A DNA stretch of 17,105 nt from Clostridia bacterium. Lineage in GTDB: Bacteria; Bacillota_A; Clostridia; Christensenellales; Aristaeellaceae. Positions 6,742-14,600 of the stretch are shown here, piece by piece. The first letter of the stretch is position 1; every line of letters starts with the position of its first letter. A model generated the notes under the pieces. It was not told the origin of the DNA. It did not search any database and was given only the letters and a program-made list of their open reading frames with translations. Where the stretch lies: NCBI GenBank assembly GCA_009783365.1, contig WRHG01000018.1, positions 1 to 17,105 of the forward strand, given 5' to 3'. The position numbers were made by a program, and so were the translations under genes.

Positions 6742-9700
6742 ATGCCATCCTATGCGACAAAACCATCCGGCCCGGAAGCGGGCTACCCCGCCCCCCAGGG
6801 GGACCATCCCGCGCCCAAGCGCCGCCCCACCCGTGACTACGCGCCCCGGAAACGGAAGAGCAGGGGGCTGGCGGTGCTTCCGCTGCTGCTGCTGTTTACA
6901 GGCCTGCTTGCCTTAGCCTACCTGATTTTTCCCGGGGAACCCGCCGGCTATGCGGGCCCGGCCATGTACAACGGCCTGGTGATCAGCGAAGTCATGGCCG
7001 CCAACTCCTCCGCCGTCCCGGATGAGACCGGCGTTTTTCCCGACTGGCTGGAAATATATAACGGCACGGGCAGGGATTTGGATTTGGAAGACGTGATGAT
7101 CACCAACCGGAACGACCGGATCACATTCTCCTTTCCCTCCCGCCTGCTGAAAGCGGGAGACCGCGTCGTCGTCTTTGCCTCGGGCCGCCGTCAGCAGGAA
7201 CCCGGCAAACCATACCATGGGAAATTTAAAATTTCCGCCATGGGCGACCACCTGTACCTGTTTGATCCCCATATGAACCTCATCGACCATGTGGCCACCC
7301 CCGCCATGGCCTCCAATACAAGCTATCAGCTGAAACGCGTCGGCGAAGGCGGCCAAAAGGAATATGAAGTCACGCCATTTTACGCCCCCGGCTATGAAAA
7401 CAGCGAGGACGGGTTTATCGCCTACCGGAACGGCAATGCCGCCCAGGGCGGCGTCCTGGTGATCAGCGAAGCCTGCCCGGACCCCCGGCTCAGCATCCCG
7501 GATGAGGACGGCGACATCGCGGACTGGGTGGAACTGCACAACACCTCGGACCGGCCCATCCCCCTGGGCGGGTATTACCTCAGCAACAACGAGCGAAAAC
7601 CGATGAAGTGGCGCTTCCCGGACGGCGTTTCCATACCGGCCCAAGGATACTACCTGGTGTTTTGCAGCCGCAAGGATAAAATGCAGGGAAACGGTATTCC
7701 CCACACCAGCTTCGGCATCAGCGCGAAGCGATCGACCCTTGTGCTCAGCGACCCCCAGGGCCGGCTGGTGGACCGGGTTTTCATGGAAGACATCCCCACG
7801 GATTATTCCATCGGCCGCAACGGCGACGGCGACTGGGACCTGTTCGCCATCCCCACGCCGGGCTTCAGCAATGACAGCCAGGGGCAAAACAGGGCCGACG
7901 AGCTGCTGCGCGCCTATAACCCCACCGGGGTGTACATCAGCGAGGTGCTGGCTTCCAACAGCACGATCCCGCTGGGCAATTCCGGCATTCGGTGCGATTT
8001 CGTGGAGCTTTACAACGCCTCGGACAAGACGGTGGACCTGAGCCTGTACGGGCTCAGCGACAGAATCAAGCGCCCGCGCAAATGGCAGTTCCCCCAGGGC
8101 GCCTCCATAGAGCCGGGGGAGCACAAAGTAATATTCTGTGACGGCAACACGTCCCTCTCCACGTTTTACGAGTTTCATACCAACTTCAAGATCCGCCGGG
8201 CCGGCGGCGAAACCATTACCTTCTGCGACCCTGCCGGCCGCGTCCTGGACCGCATACCCCTCTCCCTGATCCCTACGGATCACAGCTACGGCCGTACCTT
8301 CGGGTCCCCGGGTTTTTATTATTACAACACGCCCACCCCCGGCGCGGCAAACAGCCCGGGCTATTACGGCTATACGGCCAATCCGTCGTTTTCCGCGCCC
8401 GGCGGGGAGTATAAAGGGGACCTCCGGGTAAGCATCCTTATCCCCAAGGATACCGTCGTTACCTACACACTGGACGGAACGGTCCCCACCGAGTCCGACC
8501 GGATGTACAACGAGGGGGAGGCGTTTTCGTTTACCCGCGTGACGGTGCTGCGGGCCCGGGCCTTTGACCCGTCCGGCAGGCTGCAGCCCAGCGAAATCAT
8601 CACCCAAACGTACTTTTTAAATCTGTACCACACCATGCCCATCCTGAGCGTGGTGGCAGACCCCAACGAGCTTTGGAACCCCGAAACCGGCATGCTGACC
8701 GTGGGGGAGGACGTGGACAAAAGCAAGGGAATCCCCTTTAAGAATACCGTTTACCGCCAGTTTGGCAAAATCAACCGTCCCGGTCATGTTGAAATGTACG
8801 GTACGGAAGGCGACCAGCAGCTCAGCCAGAACATGGAGTTTTGTTTATCGGGCTCTTACAGCCTGGACATGCCCCAGAAGAGCATGAAATTCCGCTCCAA
8901 AGCCAAGCACGGCGCCAAGTATTTTGAGGCGTCCCTCTTCGAGGACCGTCCCTTTGCCCGGTACAGAGGGTTTGTTTTGCGCATCAGCGGCAATGACGCC
9001 GTGTGGACGCGCCTTAACGACGCCATGCAGCATCAGCTGATCGGCCGCTTCAACGAGGAAGCGGGAAAAGCGGGCCTAAGGCCCACAGACCTGGTGCATC
9101 AAGCCTGGCGGCCGGTTGTGGTCTATCTGAACGGAATTTATTGGGGGCATTATAACCTGAGGGAACGCCCGGACCGCTACATGGTGGCTCAATGGGAAGG
9201 AATCGGGCTGGACCGGGCCGACGAAATGGACCTGCTTCAGGCCAATTTCAAAACCCTCCGCGGTACCAACCGAGAGTATACGGACATGATTAAAAAGGTG
9301 AAAACCCTTTCGCCCGGGAAGAATGAAAAGGATCTGCAGTACATCCTGGACCGGGTGGACGTGGACAATTACTTTGACTATATGGCCTTTGAAATGTTCT
9401 TCGGCAACTCCGACAACGGCAACATCCGGTACTACAAGCTCAAAGAAGAGGGCAGCAAGTGGAAATGGCTCGTCTACGACTTGGATTACGGCTTGTTCCG
9501 GAGCGGTTTCGACAGCCCCACCAGCTACCTGAAAGCCGGGGGCGCCGGCCAGCAAAAAATCGACAACACGCTCATCCGAAAACTGCTGGAAAACGACCGC
9601 ATGCAGGATCAGTTCCTGACCCGGCTGGGTGAAATCTACCAGGTGTTCACCACGGAGTTCATGACCGGCCAGCTAAACGCCATGGCCGCCGTGCTGGAAC

Positions 9701-9969
9701 CGGAGATGGCCATGCACTTTGCCCGGTGGGCGGAGGAAAACGACAGGGCCATCAACGTGGACTCCCCCCTTACCCCGGAGGGCGCCATGCGCTATTGGAA
9801 TACCCGCTTGGACTTCACCCGCAACGTGCTTAAAAAGCGGCCCACCTACTTCTATGAAATGGTGCAGGAGCGGTTCGGCCTGACCAACGAGCAGATGCTT
9901 ACCTATTTTGGCGAAAAACCTCCCCTGCCCGCCGACGCGATTTATACGGAAGGCAGGAAGTGGAGCTAG
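6742..9969 (+). CDS. Membrane-anchored CotH-type kinase with three lamin-tail domains
   Basis: This is a 1075-residue protein. A basic, proline-rich cytoplasmic tail (1-42) and one membrane segment (about 43-63) predict that about 1000 residues lie outside the membrane. Domains in order are: LTD1 (GLVISEVMAAN at 78, DWLEIYNGTG at 101), LTD2 (from 237, DWVELHN at 261), LTD3 (TGVYISEVLASN at 395, DFVELYN near 419), a chitobiase C-terminal-like domain (about 544-627, VVTYTLDGTVPTESD), and a CotH kinase domain (about 628-985). CotH proteins are atypical kinases; Bacillus CotH phosphorylates spore-coat proteins. The expected acidic residues are present: D891 in GNSDNGNIRYYK and D913/D915 in YDLDYG. 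The 22-24 residue gap is close to that recalled between D228 and D251 of Bacillus CotH. The substrate is unknown. The gene is last in its cluster and ends before a strong hairpin. Confidence 0.9.
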   Translation: MPSYATKPSGPEAGYPAPQGDHPAPKRRPTRDYAPRKRKSRGLAVLPLLLLFTGLLALAYLIFPGEPAGYAGPAMYNGLVISEVMAANSSAVPDETGVFPDWLEIYNGTGRDLDLEDVMITNRNDRITFSFPSRLLKAGDRVVVFASGRRQQEPGKPYHGKFKISAMGDHLYLFDPHMNLIDHVATPAMASNTSYQLKRVGEGGQKEYEVTPFYAPGYENSEDGFIAYRNGNAAQGGVLVISEACPDPRLSIPDEDGDIADWVELHNTSDRPIPLGGYYLSNNERKPMKWRFPDGVSIPAQGYYLVFCSRKDKMQGNGIPHTSFGISAKRSTLVLSDPQGRLVDRVFMEDIPTDYSIGRNGDGDWDLFAIPTPGFSNDSQGQNRADELLRAYNPTGVYISEVLASNSTIPLGNSGIRCDFVELYNASDKTVDLSLYGLSDRIKRPRKWQFPQGASIEPGEHKVIFCDGNTSLSTFYEFHTNFKIRRAGGETITFCDPAGRVLDRIPLSLIPTDHSYGRTFGSPGFYYYNTPTPGAANSPGYYGYTANPSFSAPGGEYKGDLRVSILIPKDTVVTYTLDGTVPTESDRMYNEGEAFSFTRVTVLRARAFDPSGRLQPSEIITQTYFLNLYHTMPILSVVADPNELWNPETGMLTVGEDVDKSKGIPFKNTVYRQFGKINRPGHVEMYGTEGDQQLSQNMEFCLSGSYSLDMPQKSMKFRSKAKHGAKYFEASLFEDRPFARYRGFVLRISGNDAVWTRLNDAMQHQLIGRFNEEAGKAGLRPTDLVHQAWRPVVVYLNGIYWGHYNLRERPDRYMVAQWEGIGLDRADEMDLLQANFKTLRGTNREYTDMIKKVKTLSPGKNEKDLQYILDRVDVDNYFDYMAFEMFFGNSDNGNIRYYKLKEEGSKWKWLVYDLDYGLFRSGFDSPTSYLKAGGAGQQKIDNTLIRKLLENDRMQDQFLTRLGEIYQVFTTEFMTGQLNAMAAVLEPEMAMHFARWAEENDRAINVDSPLTPEGAMRYWNTRLDFTRNVLKKRPTYFYEMVQERFGLTNEQMLTYFGEKPPLPADAIYTEGRKWS

Positions 9970-9988
9970 GCGGCGGCTAAAAATTTAT

Positions 9989-10035
9989 AGCGAAGAAATA
10001 CAGTATGAATTTTTACTGTATTTCTTCGCTTTTTT
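9989..10035. terminator. Strong intrinsic terminator between converging genes
   Basis: A perfect 17-bp inverted repeat (9989-10005 and 10014-10030; arm AGCGAAGAAATACAGTA) with an 8-base loop is followed by TTTTT (10031-10035). It ends the CotH transcript. On the minus strand the same hairpin is followed by a T-rich stretch (ATAAATTTTTA), so it may also end the leftward gene that stops at 10095. Confidence 0.9.
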
Positions 10036-10094
10036 CGCGCTCCCAGCCCAGGTGCGCCGTATCCACCGGATTTCCGTCAGCCGTCACGCTGCCG

Positions 10095-11474
10095 CTATTC
10101 TTCACTGATCACCGCCGCGCGCCAGCGGTAGGCATACGTCTCCGGGGTAATGAGAAAATCGTAGGTCAGGCCGGTGCCTCCGGCTACGTCCTTCCACCCG
10201 CTCCCGTCGTCGCACTGCCATTGAACGGACACGCCGGCGTCTTCTTCATATCCATGCAGTTCCGCCACGAGGGTCACCACGTCGCCAAATTGGAGGTCAT
10301 CCCCCTCCGTTACAATACGGACGTCTACCGTATGCGCCTCTTCCTCCGAAGGCGCCTCGTCAGGCTCCTCCTCCCGCAAGTCTTCCTCCTGCAGACCGGC
10401 GCCGCCCGGCTGCGCGGCTTCGGCGGACTCCTCTCCGGTCAAGGGCGCAACACCCGGATCCGCATCCGGATCTGCGGGCGGCTCGCCTCCGGCGGCAAGG
10501 GGAATATCATCCGGCTCGATGGTGGTCACCTCCGCCAGCGGCTGTTTCACAGCCGTCTCCGCCGGCTCCGGGGCCGCCGTCTCCGCCGGAACCTGAATGG
10601 AAGCCGCCTCCGGGATTGGCTCGGGAACCGGATCAGGAACCGGTTCATACCAGTCGGGTTCTTCATCGGGCCCCCAGCCGGCCAGGGGCACCGGGCCGTC
10701 CTCCATCCTCACGATCCCGCCCCGGACCTGGCGGTACTCGTTTTCCATCAGCCAAATCTCACGGGTGTGCGGATTGTACGCGGTAACCCGGTACAGCCCG
10801 CTGGACACCGCCGGGTTGACCAGGTATCCCGTTTCGGCGTCCAGCAGCGCCGACTCCAGCCCGTCGGCCGTCAAGGCTTCCGTCAGGTACGCGCCCTGCC
10901 CGTCGTCCCGCACCCGGCATTCCGGCGCGATCTCATGGATGGGATAGGGTATAACGTCCAGCTGGGTCCATTGGCTTTCGCCCCGTAAATCCTCAGGCAG
11001 GCACAGGGAAAACTCCCGCTCGGAATAGAGCCGGACGCCCGTAAAGGGCCCGCCCGCCTCATATTCTTCCAGCCCGTCGTAAAAGGCGTCCGGCCTGCCC
11101 AAGCCAAGCTCCGCCGCCGCCCCCGAGCAGGAAAGCAGCACGGAGAACACATAATTTTCAGCGGTTATGGGGGTACCGTCGCTGAAAGCCAGCCCCTCCG
11201 CCAGCTCAAAGCGGTAGGTTCTGCACCCGTCCTCCGCCTCCACCCGGAACCCGCATACCACGTCGTCGTTCAGCCTCTGGCTGCCGGTTTCCAGCGTGCG
11301 GCTGCCGAAGATCATGATCCCCAGCTCTCCCGGCGCGGCGCCGGCCAGCGTCTCCATCAGCCGTCCGCTTCCCACCATTTTCACCGTCGGCGGAGGTTCG
11401 TCCCTCATCTCCGCCAGCCCGGCCGCCGGTATCATCAGCGCCGACAGCGCCAGCGCCAGCCACTTCAAGCCCAT
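10095..11474 (-). CDS. Secreted protein: partial family-5 solute-binding fold, acidic linker and Ig-like domain
   Basis: This is a 459-residue protein. Its signal peptide is MGLKWLALALSALMIPAAGLA, with cleavage after residue 21. Residues about 50-256 match the first part of oligopeptide/nickel-type solute-binding proteins (SBP_bac_5): YRFELAEGLAFSDGTPITAE at 87-106 and GLYRVTAYNPHTREIWLMEN at 226-245. Such proteins are normally about 500 residues; here the second lobe is replaced by a Pro/Glu/Ala-rich linker (about 268-380). An Ig-like domain (about 382-456, VSVQWQCDDGSGW and YRWRAAV) follows. There is no lipobox cysteine and no permease gene nearby, so transport is doubtful and a surface or sensing role is possible. 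The ATG at 11474 is preceded by GGAGAGGT with 6-base spacing; a TTG at 11540 lies inside the -35 box and is excluded. Confidence 0.8.
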   Translation of the reverse strand: MGLKWLALALSALMIPAAGLAEMRDEPPPTVKMVGSGRLMETLAGAAPGELGIMIFGSRTLETGSQRLNDDVVCGFRVEAEDGCRTYRFELAEGLAFSDGTPITAENYVFSVLLSCSGAAAELGLGRPDAFYDGLEEYEAGGPFTGVRLYSEREFSLCLPEDLRGESQWTQLDVIPYPIHEIAPECRVRDDGQGAYLTEALTADGLESALLDAETGYLVNPAVSSGLYRVTAYNPHTREIWLMENEYRQVRGGIVRMEDGPVPLAGWGPDEEPDWYEPVPDPVPEPIPEAASIQVPAETAAPEPAETAVKQPLAEVTTIEPDDIPLAAGGEPPADPDADPGVAPLTGEESAEAAQPGGAGLQEEDLREEEPDEAPSEEEAHTVDVRIVTEGDDLQFGDVVTLVAELHGYEEDAGVSVQWQCDDGSGWKDVAGGTGLTYDFLITPETYAYRWRAAVISEE

Positions 11475-11480
11475 GCAAAC

Positions 11481-11488
11481 ACCTCTCC
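11481..11488 (-). promoter_or_regulatory. Ribosome binding site that decides the start of the SBP-like gene
   Basis: GGAGAGGT on the minus strand lies 6 bases before the ATG at 11474. Confidence 0.65.
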
Positions 11489-11511
11489 GCTCTGTTGGAT
11501 TGCTTTCGGCC

Positions 11512-11540
11512 AGTATACCGATGTTCGTCCGCCTTTTCAA
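11512..11540 (-). promoter_or_regulatory. Promoter of the SBP-like gene
   Basis: On the minus strand, TTGAAA (11535-11540), a 17-base spacer and TATACT (11512-11517) form a near-consensus sigma-A promoter. Transcription would start near 11505. An inverted repeat TTTTCA-A-TGAAAA (11534-11546) overlaps the -35 box and could be an operator. Confidence 0.75.
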
Positions 11541-11631
11541 TGAAAAACGGGTTCAAATCCATTTTCGAACAAGAATATATAAGAAAACGGCAAGAAACGA
11601 CAACGATATGCAAATTTCTTACTTTTTGTTT

Positions 11632-11652
11632 ACTAAAATATTATGATACAAT
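11632..11652 (+). promoter_or_regulatory. Possible promoter region of the giant surface-protein gene
   Basis: TACAAT (11647-11652) sits in an AT-rich stretch 43 bases before the ATG at 11695. The best -35 candidate is TTGTTT about 15 bases upstream (near 11626-11631), which is a short spacing, so the exact promoter is uncertain. Confidence 0.35.
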
Positions 11653-11694
11653 GAACGGCAGTGGTATGAGATCCTATATTAGGGAGCGTTGAGC

Positions 11695-14600
11695 ATGCAT
11701 AAAAATGGGCAAAGGATGCTGTCGGTGATACTCTGCGCGTTGATGGCGCTGGATTTTTCTCCCATCGCGGCCTTCGCGTCGGAAATCACCTATTCAGATC
11801 CCGTACAGGTGACGAAGGATCTGTTGGCAGGGGATCTCCAGGCGGCCGAAACCTCCGCCCAAATCGCCATCACTTCCGATATATCGGAGACGCAGCCCAC
11901 CTACAACCTGCTGACGGATACGAGGAAGCTGTTTCAGGTGCGCTATTCGCCGCCCCCGGCGGGCACGTTCAGCACGCTGCTGGTCATCGAATGCCTGGCC
12001 TACGGCGCCCAGTTCGCGGCGCTGCCCAGCAACAACCCCAATGTGCGCAGCGTCCTGCTTGTGAACCCCACCACCATGGTGATCCTGCTGGTGGACGGCC
12101 TGACCAGCGACATCGTGATTCAGCAGCAGATGGAGAGCATCCCCCTCACTACCGCCCAGGCCATTCAGTGGATCGACGCCGGCGCCCTGCCCGTTACGGG
12201 TTTCAAGGCCCGGGCCTCCACAGGCTCGCTGAACGGCGCTTCCTTCACGGAAAGCGAGCTGCTGGCTTCCGCCCAGTACGGAGCCATGGAGCCTGAAACC
12301 TATCCCGCGCCCGTCATCACCCCCGTCAAAACCTATAACATGACCGTTCCCTCGGTGGGGGCCATGACCAATACCGCCCTCTCGTTCACCGCCATGAACA
12401 CCTCCGCCACTTCCTATTATAATTTCTATGTAAATACCAACTCCCCGGCGTACCTTTTCAGCAACAACGCCGCCAACGTCGAAAACACGCCGCTGATCGA
12501 GTACACGGGCTTAAAAGTGTACGCGCCCCACCCCAGGCTGGAGCTGTACGGCGTGGGAGACCAGGGCACGGGCGCCTACTGCATGTATCCCTTTACCACC
12601 GACCTGTCGCTGAAGAATTGGGTGGTGGGCCCGGCGCAGACCGACGACGCCGGCCTTTACTACATGATTACCCCGCCGGAAGGCGCCCGCTGCTTCAACA
12701 TCATGCCGGTGAACGTCAAGGCCGTGACGCTGGGCATGCGCCTCAACTGGCGGCTGAAGGACACGGCGGAGGAACTGCCCTATGCAGCCGCGTCCCACAC
12801 CGCGTTTACAGCGCCCCGGGATACCCAGCTGCTCTACCGGATCCCCGGCGCGGAGGGAACCGTATCCGCCAGCGCGCCCGTGGTGTCCACCTTCGCCCGG
12901 GAGGAATCGGAGGTCTTTACCGTAATCCCCAGCTGGGACCGGCTTAAAAGCCGCGCCACCAGCGAGGCCTTCGCGGGTACCACCCACGCCAATGTAAACT
13001 TCGCCGCCCTGCGCAACACCTACTGGATAGAAACCGCAGGCAGCGTAAAGAAGGAGCTGACCCCCGTCTACGCCGGCGGTCCCGTCACGGAAACCTACGA
13101 CTTCCCTTATGAGATCCGCCCCACCGTCATCAGCTTCCAGACGGGCTATTACCCCTCGGACACGGGTACCGCCTACAAGCGGGATACCATTCTGGACAGC
13201 GTGACGGCCACCCTGAACACCGGCGGCGCATTAAGCGTTCCGGCAGCCACCCTGAACACCTGGAACTCGCCCACGGGCGTGTTTAACGGCTTCGGTACCA
13301 GCGCCAGCTATACCTTCCCCGTTCCCGCCGGCAGCTACATCACCCAGGTCGCCGTGACCTGGAGCAAGATCAGCACGGAGTATTTCGGGTACATCTATAA
13401 CAACAGCAGCCTGCTCATGCCAAACACCACCGTCATGACCGGCGCGGGCGGCACGGGCACCAATTATTGGAGCTATTCCTACAGAACCTTTAACGAAGCC
13501 ACCCGGTTTAACTACGGGGTGACCGAAACCCATCAGGACGGCTCCCCCATCGTGCCCGGGGAGATGCTGCAAGTAGGCTACCGGGCCTCCGCAAACGGCA
13601 ACACGGGCAAGAACTTCGGCAGCCAGGACTACCTGTGGTTCCAAACCGAGGTGCTGGCCAAGTGCCCGGAGCTGGTGGATATGTACGGCAGCTATATGTA
13701 CCCCACCTATGCCACCTTCGCGGACGGGAAGAGCAGCAACGCCGCCGGCACCCTCTACCTGCTGGCCAACAGCCAGATCGGCCCCACCACCATGATCCGG
13801 AACCCGCAGGTCCGCGTCCTGGGCAACAACGCGTACAGCACCTCCTACAACCTGCCCGGCATGACCAACGAGCAGGTCCTGGGCTTTTTATCCGGAGAGT
13901 TCGACATCGACCGCAGGTACGAGGGTTGGAAGATCACCTACTCGGCGGGCAAGCTGGGAGCGGCCCTCCCCGGCCGCCAGGACCAGGAGATCCTGGTGAC
14001 GGGAGGCTCGGGGTATCAGGCCGTCAACCTGGGCATAGACAACGCCGCCGGAGAATACCTGACCAAGCTGGAATTCTCCTATGAAGGAGATTTCACCATG
14101 CCCACCGGCACCACGCTGTACCTGATGAACAATATGAAGACCTTCGCGTGGAATATCAACTTTATCACCGGCGGGCCCCTCCAGCTGCCCACGCTGAACG
14201 GGGAATTCAGCCGGTTCCACATCCGCTTCATCGGCGAGGCCGACTGGGATAACTGCAGCGAAGCCAGCCACCAGCACGACCGCAGCCAGGGACGGGCGCA
14301 GCAGGCCCGCACAAACTCCTCCTACCACCCGGGCGGGACCTACTACCTGTCCCGGCTGGCAACGCTGGTGGTGGACCCCCCCGCCGTCAACGCCTCCACC
14401 TACGGCGAAAACTTTATGCAAACCATCTTTCAGAACGGGGATACCACGCCGGAGACTTACGCCCGGTTCAACTACCTGGTGCGCACCCCCACCAGCTCCG
14501 CCTATTTGCAGCCCACCTACTATGCCTTTTCCTACCTAAACAACCCCGGCGCCGCCTCCAGCGCGGGGTACGTGCCCTGGGGCGTCAGCGAGGACGTATA

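Noticed and set aside
6913..8607. Minus-strand ORF of 564 codons
   Set aside because: It lies entirely antisense to the LTD/CotH gene, whose domains are unmistakable; long antisense frames are common in GC-rich DNA.
9989..10030. Perfect inverted repeat considered as an insertion-sequence end or attachment site
   Set aside because: Its position between two converging stop codons and the following T-run are fully explained by a terminator.
11549..11560. GGGTTCAAATCC, resembling a tRNA T-loop
   Set aside because: The flanks pair for only two bases, and no acceptor stem, D-arm or anticodon arm is present.
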